Below, one piece after another: positions 1 to 7,484 of a DNA stretch of 39,151 bases. The translations under genes were made by a program, and so were the position numbers. How positions within the stretch are numbered: position 1 is the stretch's first letter; the number at the start of each line of letters is the position of its first letter. Below the pieces are notes generated by a model. The model made no database searches and was not told where the DNA came from. It saw only the letters and a list, made by a program, of their open reading frames with translations. The DNA is taken from positions 1 through 39,151 of the forward strand of contig CAIYDQ010000016.1 of the NCBI GenBank assembly GCA_903925075.1, read 5' to 3'. The DNA comes from an uncultured Geobacter sp. Lineage in GTDB: Bacteria > Desulfobacterota > Desulfuromonadia > Geobacterales > Geobacteraceae.

Positions 1-296
1 CTCCTCAAAAATGGCAGCGATGCCACGCTATCCTAGAGGAAAACCTGTTGGCTGTCTACCGAAACTTTGCGACAAAAAAAATCCGAGGCTGCGCTGAAGG
101 GCCACCACACCTCATCTTGTTGTTTTGCGCGTCAGTGCTGGCGGGAAGGGCGGGACGGGCGGGAAGGCGGCTTGCAGCATACCGGTTGCAGATTGTCGCG
201 AATACCAGTATATTTCAGCTCAACTTCGGCACTTGCAAGATGCCGCCGAATGTACTGGAATCGAAAAATAGCTCACCGGGCCCGGATCGAACTTAA
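1..296. other. Gene-free left edge
   Basis: No open frame here looks like a protein family, and no RNA gene was recognised. The only structure seen is a G-run cluster at 143-163 and a tight GC palindrome near 277-286, just past the hicB stop. The latter is followed on the minus strand by a short T-run and could help end hicAB transcription, but it is too compact to call a terminator. Confidence 0.5.
143..163 (+). other. Potential G-quadruplex motif
   Basis: Five GGG runs lie within 21 bases on the plus strand, separated by loops of one or two bases. This fits the usual G-quadruplex pattern. It lies downstream of hicB. No function can be assigned from sequence alone. Confidence 0.4.
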
Positions 297-632
297 TCAG
301 TGTTCGGCGGGGTTCGTCAGCGCGCCAATACCTTCCGTAATCCATGCATTAAGGCTTTTACCTGCCTGACGGGCAGAAATGTACGCTTTGCGGTGCAGGT
401 CAGGCGAAATTCGTAGCATTAACCTGCCCGTAAATGGCTTTTCAGGAGAGTGCCCGAGCTTAGCGCAAAAATCAAGATAGTCTTCCACCGAATCTTTGAA
501 CGCCTCCCTGATCTCCTCGACGGTCGTACCTTGGAAGGTAATTACATCGCGGGTGTTGATTACTTCTCCATGGAATATGCCAACCTCATCGTCAAACTCC
601 ACTTTGCCCAAATATCCTTTGTATTCCATCAT
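297..632 (-). CDS. hicB: HicB-family antitoxin
   Basis: This 111-residue protein is the likely antitoxin of a type II HicAB module, which binds and blocks the HicA mRNA interferase and represses its own operon. The N-terminal part (about residues 3-60, beginning YKGYLGKVEFDDEVGIFHGE) is the degenerate RNase H-like HicB fold. The C-terminal part (about 66-105, RLMLRISPDLHRKAYISA) looks like a ribbon-helix-helix DNA-binding segment. The start overlaps the hicA stop by four bases, so the two are translationally coupled in the usual toxin-first order. Length is normal for HicB with a C-terminal DNA-binding domain. The family call is firm; activity is inferred. Confidence 0.9.
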   Translation of the reverse strand: MMEYKGYLGKVEFDDEVGIFHGEVINTRDVITFQGTTVEEIREAFKDSVEDYLDFCAKLGHSPEKPFTGRLMLRISPDLHRKAYISARQAGKSLNAWITEGIGALTNPAEH

Positions 633-883
633 GGCTTTACTCCTCCTGCCTCCAAAAATCTCCGTACCGATATCACCGCGCCTTTGTCGGTTTCTTTTTG
701 AGGGTGCGGTCGGTGGAATGTTGCCTTGACGCCATTTAGTAGAAACCGAACACGAAACCCGCTCCCTTCATACCGCTCTGCGCCCAGAACCGCAAGGAGC
801 GCTTCGATATCGCTCCAGTTGATGCCCGATTGGGGCGGCGAGGAAAAAATGGCTTTAAGTGTTTTTCGGTGCTTGTTGTTCAT
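629..883 (-). CDS. hicA: HicA-family toxin (mRNA interferase)
   Basis: This 84-residue protein has the compact double-stranded-RNA-binding-like fold expected of HicA, a ribosome-independent mRNA-cleaving toxin. Key signs are the opening MNNKHRKTL, the segment ALLAVLGAERYEGSGFRVRF, and the FHRPHP stretch with His57 and His60, one of which is the likely catalytic histidine of this HicA branch. The C-terminus SVRRFLEAGGVKP is also typical. The module looks intact. No Shine-Dalgarno precedes the ATG at 883, but the start matches the family N-terminus, so translation may be leaderless (see the promoter entry). hicB follows with a four-base overlap. Confidence 0.88.
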   Translation of the reverse strand: MNNKHRKTLKAIFSSPPQSGINWSDIEALLAVLGAERYEGSGFRVRFLLNGVKATFHRPHPQKETDKGAVISVRRFLEAGGVKP

Positions 884-889
884 AATTAT

Positions 890-918
890 GAGATATCAAA
901 TTGTGACACTATTGTCAA
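890..918 (-). promoter_or_regulatory. hicA: Candidate hicAB promoter with operator-like dyad
   Basis: On the minus strand, TTGACA (918-913) is followed after 17 bases by TATCTC (895-890). Transcription starting about seven bases later would fall on the hicA ATG at 883, which would explain the missing ribosome-binding site. An inverted repeat, TGACA-ATAG-TGTCA, overlaps the -35 region and is a plausible HicB operator. The -10 match is weak, so this is a prediction. Confidence 0.35.
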
Positions 919-1134
919 AGCTTTCACTGCTTTTGCAGCGAGGGTTCAGGTAAAACGGCACCTGAGCCGGTTTTGGCAATGGATCACGAAAAGGGACAAG
1001 GGGCAGGTCGTGCGAGGAGCGAGGGGGGCTGAGAGCACTGGTAATTAAGCTAAGCTCGGCTCGTGTTCATACCCGTATTTTTAAGGTGGCTTTGATCCGA
1101 ACTTAACGGCGAGCGGAATCTCCTGCGCGGCCAG

Positions 1135-1977
1135 TCACTGGAACTTGTTGCACACCACCCGAAAGCCGAGGTCCTTGCGGCGGTAGCTGGGGTTGAAGCC
1201 GCCGCGGGCCGCGGTCCTGGCGAACTCCCGGCCGTAGTCGAAGCTCCCCCCGCGATTGACCTTGCAGACGCCGTCGGCGGGTCCGCGGGGGTTGTAACCG
1301 GGGCCGACGCTATAATAGTTGGCGTCGTACCAGTCGCTCACCCACTCCCATACGTTGCCGCTCATGTCGTAGATGCCCAGGCCGTTGGGCCGCTTTGTCC
1401 CTACTCGATGGGTCCGCTTGCCGCTGTTGTCGGCATGCCAGGCCACCGCGTCCGCATCGTTGCCGCCGCAGTATTTCTCGTCCTTGCCGCCGCTCTTGCA
1501 GGCGTACTCCCATTCCGCCTCGGTGGGGAGCCGGTACTGTTTGCCCTCCCTATGGCTCAGGCGCTTGAGGAACTCCTGGACTTCTTCCCAGCTGACGTTT
1601 TCCACCGGGAAGTTCAGGCTGCTCTCGCGCAGTTTGCCGTCATCGAAATAAGAAGGGTTGTTCTGCATGATGGCTGACCACTGGGCCTGGGTAACTTCGT
1701 ATTGTCCCATCCAAAAGGCGCCGACGGTTACCAGGTGGGCCGGAGTTTCGTCGTCTCTCCCTTCTTGCTGGCACTTTTGGTAGGCATCAGGGTCCTCTTG
1801 ACGGCAAAGCTTTCCCATCGCCAGGCCGCCGGCCGGCACCTTGACGAATTTCATGCCCAGGGTGTTGAATTTGACCTCGATGCGGCCGTCGGGCTTTGGC
1901 TTTCGTTCGGCGGCCCCGGCGGCCGCCGCCATGAATACCATGACAAGCAGGAGAGGTATAACTGCTGATCTTTTCAT
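1135..1977 (-). CDS. Secreted SUMF1/FGE-sulfatase-fold protein lacking catalytic cysteines
   Basis: This 280-residue protein starts at the ATG at 1977, where a signal peptide begins (MKRSAVIPLLLVMVFMAA); the open frame extends 20 codons upstream through a repeat fragment. From about residue 38 the mature part is a formylglycine-generating-enzyme-like (SUMF1, C-type-lectin-like) domain, with the family motifs FWMGQYEVTQAQW, RLPTEAEWEYAC, MSGNVWEWVSDW, NRGGSF and LGFRVV. In true sulfatase-activating enzymes the RGGSF motif is followed by two catalytic cysteines; here those positions are Tyr248 and Ala253. It is therefore unlikely to make formylglycine and is better described as a periplasmic or surface protein with this fold. 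No partner gene is adjacent. Confidence 0.85.
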   Translation of the reverse strand: MKRSAVIPLLLVMVFMAAAAGAAERKPKPDGRIEVKFNTLGMKFVKVPAGGLAMGKLCRQEDPDAYQKCQQEGRDDETPAHLVTVGAFWMGQYEVTQAQWSAIMQNNPSYFDDGKLRESSLNFPVENVSWEEVQEFLKRLSHREGKQYRLPTEAEWEYACKSGGKDEKYCGGNDADAVAWHADNSGKRTHRVGTKRPNGLGIYDMSGNVWEWVSDWYDANYYSVGPGYNPRGPADGVCKVNRGGSFDYGREFARTAARGGFNPSYRRKDLGFRVVCNKFQ

Positions 1978-2004
1978 GTGAGAGTGGCCTTGATCAAGTG
2001 ATGC

Positions 2005-2020
2005 GTAGGTTGCGTTGAAC
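2005..2020 (+). repeat. Single arm of the GTAGGTCGCGTTGA repeat family
   Basis: GTAGGTTGCGTTGAAC matches one arm of the 90-bp palindromes at 4286, 28429 and 30136 with one change. No second arm is nearby, so it is a truncated or solo copy just upstream of the SUMF1 gene. Confidence 0.6.
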
Positions 2021-2046
2021 CTAAAAACGGCGGTCATTTACAACTC

Positions 2047-2820
2047 TTAATCGCGCGCCAAAATGGAGCCTTCGATGCTGTTCGACGGGACGCTTTCCGC
2101 CGTCTCGCCATTCAACGCCACCACGCTGGTCACCGTGTAATCGTAGGGAACCCCGATGAGCGGCAGCTTGTCCTCGTAGGTGGTGGCGGTCACCGGCGCG
2201 GCGTTCAGCGGGGCGAGCGGCGCTGCCCCCCCTTTTTTTGCGCGGTAGATGTTGTAGCCGACCAGGGTCCCCTCCGCGGGGGGCGGGGCGACGAACGCCA
2301 GCACCACTCCGGTCGTCGAAGGGAGCGCTTCCACCACCGGAGGAGCGGGCGGGGCGATGAACCTGTGGCGCGCCTTGTTGGAGTCCCTGCTCTGGGCTCC
2401 CTCAACGCTGAAGGAGCGCAGCTTGTACTGGTAGCTCTCACCTTTTTTCAGCTCCGAATCGTCGTAAATGAAGAGATTGCCGAGGTGCCGCACTGCTTGC
2501 AGGTAGTCCAGATCGATGCGGGCCAGCTGGCGGTAGGCGCTCGGGCACTCGTCGCAGTCTTCCGCCGGAGGGAGCAGCGGACGCCTGAACAACAGGAAGC
2601 CCGCCAGGTCCCTGAGCGTCGCGCCCCCCTCCTGTTTGCCGGGCGCGGACCAGCTCACCTGGAAGCGCGCCCCTTTCTGGGCGACCGCCAGGTTGGCGAC
2701 CGGCGCAGGCACCAGCGCCTCGGGAGGAACCAGCGGCCCCTTCTTGCCGCAGCCGGCAAGGACCAGAGCGAGCGCGGCGAGCGCCAGCAGGGCGCTTATC
2801 GGACGGGACAGGGAGGCCAC
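2047..2820 (-). CDS. Lipoprotein with LptM-like N-terminus and two FN3-like domains
   Basis: The start chosen is the GTG at 2820, preceded by GGAAGG inside the end of argH and starting two bases after the argH stop; this gives 257 residues. A lipoprotein signal ends in the lipobox LVLAGC with Cys24. The residues just after it, CGKKGPLVPPE, match the CGxKGPL hallmark of the LptM (YifL) family of small outer-membrane lipoproteins. Unlike LptM, which is very short, this protein continues with two fibronectin type III-like domains (about residues 38-135 and 145-245, the latter with VGYNIYRA and YDYTVTSV). It is probably anchored in the outer membrane facing the periplasm. Co-transcription with argH is clear; a functional link to arginine synthesis is not. 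Confidence 0.82.
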   Translation of the reverse strand: MASLSRPISALLALAALALVLAGCGKKGPLVPPEALVPAPVANLAVAQKGARFQVSWSAPGKQEGGATLRDLAGFLLFRRPLLPPAEDCDECPSAYRQLARIDLDYLQAVRHLGNLFIYDDSELKKGESYQYKLRSFSVEGAQSRDSNKARHRFIAPPAPPVVEALPSTTGVVLAFVAPPPAEGTLVGYNIYRAKKGGAAPLAPLNAAPVTATTYEDKLPLIGVPYDYTVTSVVALNGETAESVPSNSIEGSILARD

Positions 2821-2822
2821 GG

Positions 2823-4199
2823 CTACCTTCCTTCCCTGGCTCGGGCGATCTCGGCCTGCACCCGCTCCAGGGCGGTGCCGCCGGTCGCCAGGCGCGCGTT
2901 CACCGAGGCGTCGATGGTGATGGCCGCGAAGATGTCGTCCTCGAAGCGATAGGAGAAAAGCTGCCACTCGGTGAGGGTGAGCTCGTCGAGCTCCATCTCG
3001 TTCTCGATGCAGTAGCGCACCGCCTTGCCCACGGCCTCGTGCGCGTCGCGGAAGGGGGCGCCCTTTCTGACCAGGTAGTCGGCGACGTCGGTGGCGGTCG
3101 AGAAGCCGGCGCCGGCCGCCTTCAGCATGCGGGCCGGGTCCACCCGCATCTCGCGCACCATGTCGGCGAACACCTTGAGGCACCCCTTCACGGTGTCGAT
3201 GGTGTCGAAAAGCGGTTCCTTGTCCTCCTGCATGTCCTTGTTGTAGGCCAGCGGCAGCGACTTCATCACCGTCAGAAGCGACATCAGGTTGCCGTAGACG
3301 CGCCCGGTCTTGCCGCGCACAAGCTCCGGGACGTCCGGGTTCTTCTTCTGCGGCATGATGGAGGAGCCGGTGCAAAAGGAGTCGGAGAGCTCCACGAACT
3401 TGAATTCGCTGGTGGACCAGAGAATCAGCTCCTCGGAGAAGCGCGACAGATGCATCATCAGGATGGAGCAGGCGGCGCAGAACTCCAGCGCGAAGTCGCG
3501 GTCCGAGACCGAGTCGAGCGAGTTGCGGGTCACCTCGGAGAAGCCGAGCAGCTCGGCCACGTACTCGCGGTCGATGGGGAAGGTGGTGCCGGCCAGGGCG
3601 CCCGCGCCCAGCGGCATCACGTTCACCCGCTTCAGGCAGTCCCGCATGCGCCCCTGGTCCCGCTTGAGCATCTCCAGGTAGGCGAGCATGTGGTGCGAGA
3701 AGAGGATCGGCTGGGCGGTCTGCAGGTGGGTGAAACCGGGCATGACCACGGAGAGGTTCTCCTCCGCCTGGAAGAGGAGCGAGTCGATCAGGCGCTCGAT
3801 GTAGCCGTCGATCTCCTCCAGCTCGTCCCTCAAGTAGAGGCGGATGTCGAGCGCCACCTGATCGTTTCGGGAGCGGCCGGTATGCAGCCTCTTGCCGGCG
3901 TCGCCGATCCGCTCCGAGAGCCTGGCCTCGATGTTCATGTGGATGTCTTCCAGCGACACCGAGAAATCGAAATTTCCCGCCTCGATGCTGGCCAGGATCT
4001 CCTTAAGGCCGGCGACGATCGCCTCCACGTCCTCTTGCGGTATGATCCCCTGCCTGCCGAGCATGGTGGCGTGGGCGATGGAGCCGCGGATGTCCTGGTG
4101 ATAGAGGCGCTTGTCGAAGTTGATCGAGGCCGTGAACTCCTCGACGAATTTGTCGGTGGGCTGGGTGAAGCGTCCGCCCCATAGTTTGTCTTTGGACAT
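2823..4199 (-). CDS. argH: Argininosuccinate lyase
   Basis: ArgH splits argininosuccinate into arginine and fumarate, the last step of arginine synthesis in the cytoplasm. The 458-residue protein has the normal length and carries the fumarase/aspartase superfamily signature [11 protein letters not shown], the HTGRSRNDQ substrate loop, and the opening LWGGRF. The ATG at 4199 was chosen because AGGAG lies eight bases upstream; the open frame extends 15 codons further without support. It is the last arginine gene of this run, and the lipoprotein follows two bases after its stop. A palindromic repeat sits in the 198-base spacer upstream, so its link to the upstream genes by one transcript is uncertain. 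Confidence 0.97.
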   Translation of the reverse strand: MSKDKLWGGRFTQPTDKFVEEFTASINFDKRLYHQDIRGSIAHATMLGRQGIIPQEDVEAIVAGLKEILASIEAGNFDFSVSLEDIHMNIEARLSERIGDAGKRLHTGRSRNDQVALDIRLYLRDELEEIDGYIERLIDSLLFQAEENLSVVMPGFTHLQTAQPILFSHHMLAYLEMLKRDQGRMRDCLKRVNVMPLGAGALAGTTFPIDREYVAELLGFSEVTRNSLDSVSDRDFALEFCAACSILMMHLSRFSEELILWSTSEFKFVELSDSFCTGSSIMPQKKNPDVPELVRGKTGRVYGNLMSLLTVMKSLPLAYNKDMQEDKEPLFDTIDTVKGCLKVFADMVREMRVDPARMLKAAGAGFSTATDVADYLVRKGAPFRDAHEAVGKAVRYCIENEMELDELTLTEWQLFSYRFEDDIFAAITIDASVNARLATGGTALERVQAEIARAREGR

Positions 4200-4285
4200 G
4201 GTTCGTTCTCCTGCGGTAAAAGAATTTTGCACTGCTTTAAACAAGACGAAGATACGACAGAGGCAACCATCCAGCAGCCATTTCG

Positions 4286-4375
4286 GTAGGTCGCGTTGAG
4301 GTACGAAACGCGACGTCGCAACGGTGCGGCGGTGGCAATGTTGCTTTCACGGTGAAGCCGTTCAACGCGACCTAC
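4286..4375. repeat. Palindromic repeat, GTAGGTCGCGTTGA family, copy A
   Basis: A perfect 14-base inverted repeat (GTAGGTCGCGTTGA at 4286-4299 and its complement at 4362-4375) encloses an inner inverted repeat (GAAACGCGACGTCGCA paired with a TTGC..TTTCACG segment). Nearly the whole 90 bases can fold into one stem. Related copies are at 18194, 28429 and 30136, with a solo arm at 2005. No coding capacity. It resembles REP- or MITE-type intergenic elements. Confidence 0.85.
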
Positions 4376-4397
4376 GGATGTGCGAAGTGCAGGACGC

Positions 4398-5513
4398 TTA
4401 TTTCACCCAGCCGGACTCTTGGCTCCAGCGCAAGACGGAATGCACCTTGAGCGGCACGCGGGAACTGCGCGGGTCGAGCTCGTGGTGCAGAGGGAGGTTG
4501 AAGTAGAAGAGCCTGGTGCCGGCGCCGAACCTGAGCCGGCAGATCGGCGCGCCGTCGAAGTCGTCGCTGCAGAACTCAGGCTCCCGGTACTGCTGCATCT
4601 TATGCCTGCCGCTGATCGCCACGAAGGAGACGCCGTAGCAGGGTTGGCAACTGATCCCTTCCACTTCGCTTTCGTTGGAACAGTTGCCGAACACGGTGAC
4701 CGTGTCGCGCACTCCCGGGGCGTCGGCCAGGTATTCGCCGTAAAAGCCGCTCAAGACGTCGCGGTAGGAGCTGTGCTCCGGCTTGGGGTTGCACTGGATC
4801 ACGAAGATGGCGTCCAGCGTCTGTCGCATGGTGAAAAAAAGCTGGTCCGCGTGCTCGATGATCTGCTTGATGTTGGACGAGTAGAGGTCCCGGTACAGGT
4901 AATCGAGGCAGATGAGGGTCATGAAGTTGAAGCAGGCGGGCTCTCCCCGGAAGAGGTAGAAGTGGCGCCCGCGGTACAGATCGTGGTCCTTGTCCAGGAA
5001 CTCCTCGCCGCGGAAGGGATGGGTCTTCGCCTCCAGAAAGACGCGCAGCTTGCCGCCCGCCTCTTTCACCGCGATGCAGCACCAGTTGACCGGCATGGTG
5101 AGGATGTCGCCCGAGTCCACGTCCTGCTCCAAGAGCGCCAGCGCCTCGGCGTTGTCCGCATGGAAGCGGATCAGCATCTTGCGGTACTCCGCCAGCGGCA
5201 GTTGCTCCAGCCCGAACATGGTGACCGTATTGCACCGGAAGTCCTTGTCGATGACGGCGAGCATGTCGTCGAAGCGCTCCAGCGGGATGGAGCTTTCCGG
5301 GAACATCAGGAAGTGCATCCGCTTCATGTTCCCCTCGCCGGCCGCCGCCAGGTCGAGGACCCCCTTCACCAGGAGCCACTGTTCGTCGGGGTTGCTGAGG
5401 GTGAACAGGTGCCCGCGGCGCTGCAGGCGGTTGGGAATCTGGGCGATGAGGCAGTGCAGGTGATGACCCAGGGGAAACTCGAGCTGCACGTGTTTCTCGA
5501 TGATCTTTACCAT
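4398..5513 (-). CDS. Divergent nitrilase-fold (carbon-nitrogen hydrolase-like) protein
   Basis: This 371-residue cytoplasmic protein has no obvious close named family, but it shows a plausible Glu-Lys-Cys nitrilase triad: Glu73 in LMFPESSIP, Lys163 in FLEAKTHPF, and Cys202 in LICLDYLYRD. Their order and spacing (90 and 39 residues) are close to those of nitrilase superfamily amidases, and each sits in a hydrophobic strand context like the family consensus. Parts of the N-terminus (1-60) and C-terminus (about 300-371, with several cysteines) are unrecognised. It lies between the Nudix gene and argH, separated from both by palindromic repeats. GGAG lies close to the ATG at 5513. The substrate is unknown; an amide of arginine or nitrogen metabolism is only a guess. 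Related domains also occur fused to some defence reverse transcriptases, but no reverse transcriptase is here. Confidence 0.6.
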   Translation of the reverse strand: MVKIIEKHVQLEFPLGHHLHCLIAQIPNRLQRRGHLFTLSNPDEQWLLVKGVLDLAAAGEGNMKRMHFLMFPESSIPLERFDDMLAVIDKDFRCNTVTMFGLEQLPLAEYRKMLIRFHADNAEALALLEQDVDSGDILTMPVNWCCIAVKEAGGKLRVFLEAKTHPFRGEEFLDKDHDLYRGRHFYLFRGEPACFNFMTLICLDYLYRDLYSSNIKQIIEHADQLFFTMRQTLDAIFVIQCNPKPEHSSYRDVLSGFYGEYLADAPGVRDTVTVFGNCSNESEVEGISCQPCYGVSFVAISGRHKMQQYREPEFCSDDFDGAPICRLRFGAGTRLFYFNLPLHHELDPRSSRVPLKVHSVLRWSQESGWVK

Positions 5514-5549
5514 AGGCTCCGAAAACCATTTGCCGAGAAAGCGAAAGTC

Positions 5550-5705
5550 AAAGGCTTGAACAGGGATAAAACGAATGAAAGGGATAACCGGTCAAAATCC
5601 AAAAAAGTTTAAAGACTAAAAAGATTTTTTGGTTTACCCCAAAAGCCTTGTTTTTGCTCTCGGCAGTTATCCCCTGTATCGGTCGTATCCCTGTTAAAAG
5701 GTTTG
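5550..5705. repeat. Palindromic element, AACAGGGATA arm family, copy A
   Basis: The left arm begins AACAGGGATAAAACGAATGA at 5559, and the right arm ends with its imperfect complement at 5695; the two pair over about 31 bases. The apex holds TTTTGG-TTTACC-CCAAAA, itself a small hairpin. Copy B, with the same arms and the same centre, is at 8781-8945. The right arm runs into the end of the Nudix gene and supplies its TAA stop. Confidence 0.8.
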
Positions 5706-6137
5706 AGTCTTTGATTCCGGGAAGACTTTCGACAGTATGAAGCGGGCGCCGGCCGGCATCTTGTAATTGACCAGCTCGTCGCGTCCCACCCAGAGCGCCT
5801 CCGAGACTTCATCCCTGTTGTGCGCGACATCGCAGAAAATCGGGGTGCACAGGTAGTAGATGATGATGAAGTGGTAGTTGTCCTCGCCGGGGGTGACGTG
5901 CTCGAAGACGTCGATCAACCGCCCCACCTCGACCTCCAGCCCCACTTCCTCCCGCACCTCGCGCATCAGCGCCTGCACGATCGGCTCGCCCAGATCGATC
6001 TTGCCGCCGGGCATCACCCACTCCCCCTTAAAGGGCGGGATGTTGCGCTTGGTGAGCAGCACCTGGTCGTCGGCGTTGACGATGACGGCGACCACCGAAG
6101 TGACGATGTGACCTTTCTTGAAACCGTTTTGCTTCAT
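5694..6137 (-). CDS. Nudix hydrolase
   Basis: Nudix enzymes hydrolyse nucleoside diphosphates linked to another moiety. The 147-residue protein has a complete 23-residue Nudix box at 45-67 (G-x5-E-x7-REVREEVGL) that binds the metal and holds the catalytic glutamates, within one alpha/beta/alpha domain (VTSVVAVIVNADDQVLLTKR at the start). The exact substrate cannot be read from sequence; ADP-ribose or an oxidised nucleotide are the usual options. It lies directly downstream of argG. The ATG at 6137 has no adjacent Shine-Dalgarno, but a strong one lies beyond a perfect hairpin (see the regulatory entry). The last codons and the TAA stop lie in a repeat arm, so the C-terminal tail may have been altered by insertion. 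Confidence 0.92.
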   Translation of the reverse strand: MKQNGFKKGHIVTSVVAVIVNADDQVLLTKRNIPPFKGEWVMPGGKIDLGEPIVQALMREVREEVGLEVEVGRLIDVFEHVTPGEDNYHFIIIYYLCTPIFCDVAHNRDEVSEALWVGRDELVNYKMPAGARFILSKVFPESKTQTF

Positions 6138-6145
6138 ATAAAGCG

Positions 6146-6190
6146 GATAGGGGCACGATACGACCGCCTCGTGCCCCTATCACCTCCTTA
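6146..6190 (-). promoter_or_regulatory. Split ribosome-binding site: SD plus hairpin before the Nudix start
   Basis: On the minus strand, TAAGGAGGT (6190-6182), a near-perfect complement of the 16S rRNA tail, is followed at once by a perfect 13-base inverted repeat (GATAGGGGCACGA, 6181-6169, and 6158-6146) with a 10-base loop. CGCTTTAT and the Nudix ATG (6137) come next. If the hairpin folds, the effective distance from AGGAGG to the ATG is about nine bases, which is optimal; unfolded it is about 45. This geometry matches known split ribosome-binding sites. The hairpin could also be a small inserted repeat or transcript stabiliser. Confidence 0.55.
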
Positions 6191-6208
6191 ACAGGCCGCC
6201 GGGGCGGC

Positions 6209-7429
6209 CTACTTGTTCTTGTTGGCCTGCATGAGCGAGCGGATCCTGAGCCGGAGCGAGTTCAGCTTGATGAAGCCCTCGGCGTCCTGCTGGTTGTAGA
6301 CCTGGTCCTTCTCGAAGGTGGCGAAGTCCAGGTTGAAGAGCGAATCGCTCTCGGACTTCCTGCCGACGGTGCGGCAGTGCCCTTTGTAGAGCTTGATCCT
6401 GGCAACGCCGTTCACCGATTTCTGGGAATCGTCGATGGCGGTCTGCAGCATCTCGCGCTCGGGCGAGAACCAGTAGCCGTTGTAGATCATCTCGGCGTAG
6501 CGCGGGATCAGCGAATCCCTCAGGTGCATGACCTCGCGGTCCATGGTGATTTGCTCGACCGCCATGTGCGCTTCCCTGAGGATGGTGCCGCCCGGCGTCT
6601 CGTAGACGCCGCGGGACTTCATGCCGACCGAGCGGTTCTCCAAGAGGTCGACTCGGCCGATGCCGTGCTCGCCCCCCAGCGCGTTCAGGTGGCCGAGGAG
6701 TTGGGCCGGCGACATGCGCTCGCCGTCCACCGCGACCGCGTTCCCCTTCTCGAACTCGATCTCCACGTACTGCGGCTTGTTGGGCGCCTTCTCCGGCGAC
6801 TTGGTCAAGACGAACATGCTCTCGGGCGGCTCCAGCCAGGTGTCCTCCAGGATGCCCCCTTCGAAGGAGATGTGCAGCAGGTTGCGGTCGCTCGACCAGG
6901 GGCGCTTCTTGGTGATCGGGATCGGGATGTCGTTTTTCTTGGCGTAGCTGATCAGCGCCTGGCGGCTGTTCAGTTTCCACTCCCTCCAGGGGGCGATCAC
7001 CGTGATCGACGGGTTGAAGTGGTAGTAGGCCAGTTCGAAGCGGACCTGGTCGTTCCCCTTGCCGGTGGCGCCGTGGGAGACCGCGTCGCATCCTTCGAGC
7101 TTGGCGATCTCCATCTGGCGCTTGGCGATCAGCGGGCGGGCGATCGAGGTGCCGAGCAGGTACTGCCCTTCGTAGATCGCGTTGGCGCGGAACATCGGGA
7201 ACACGAAGTCGCTGACGAACTCCTCGCGCAGGTCGTCGATGTAGACCTTGTCGGCGCCCGTGGCGAAAGCCTTTTCCCGGACCGGGTCCAGTTCGTCCCC
7301 CTGTCCCAGGTCGGCGGAGAAAGTCACCACCTCGCAGCCGTACTCGTTTTTGAGCCATTTAAGGATAATGGAGGTGTCCAGTCCGCCGGAATAGGCGAGG
7401 ACGATCTTTTTAACTTCTTTCTTGGCCAT
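6209..7429 (-). CDS. argG: Argininosuccinate synthase
   Basis: ArgG joins citrulline and aspartate using ATP to give argininosuccinate. The 406-residue protein has normal length and the N-type ATP pyrophosphatase P-loop AYSGGLDTS at about residues 12-20, followed by the conserved [10 protein letters not shown] and later the [14 protein letters not shown] citrulline/aspartate-binding region. The ATG at 7429 has AAGGAG seven bases upstream. It lies between the orphan MNT gene and the Nudix gene, in the same direction as the other arginine genes. Its stop codon lies within a short GC-rich inverted repeat (6193-6210) that has no following T-run. No sign of damage. Confidence 0.98.
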   Translation of the reverse strand: MAKKEVKKIVLAYSGGLDTSIILKWLKNEYGCEVVTFSADLGQGDELDPVREKAFATGADKVYIDDLREEFVSDFVFPMFRANAIYEGQYLLGTSIARPLIAKRQMEIAKLEGCDAVSHGATGKGNDQVRFELAYYHFNPSITVIAPWREWKLNSRQALISYAKKNDIPIPITKKRPWSSDRNLLHISFEGGILEDTWLEPPESMFVLTKSPEKAPNKPQYVEIEFEKGNAVAVDGERMSPAQLLGHLNALGGEHGIGRVDLLENRSVGMKSRGVYETPGGTILREAHMAVEQITMDREVMHLRDSLIPRYAEMIYNGYWFSPEREMLQTAIDDSQKSVNGVARIKLYKGHCRTVGRKSESDSLFNLDFATFEKDQVYNQQDAEGFIKLNSLRLRIRSLMQANKNK

Positions 7430-7484
7430 TGGTTCTCCTTACGCTTTTTTATGGACTAATTCTTCCAGGACAGTCAGACTGCCC

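Noticed and set aside
2821-3375. Upstream extension of the lipoprotein frame
   Set aside because: It lies inside argH in another frame and has arginine/glycine-rich shadow composition; the lipoprotein signal begins at 2820.
4398-5513. Reverse-transcriptase-nitrilase type defence system
   Set aside because: Only a nitrilase-like protein is present; no reverse transcriptase or other defence gene is adjacent.
6193-6210. GC-rich inverted repeat at the end of argG as an intrinsic terminator
   Set aside because: It overlaps the argG stop and is followed by the Shine-Dalgarno of the next gene, with no T-run.
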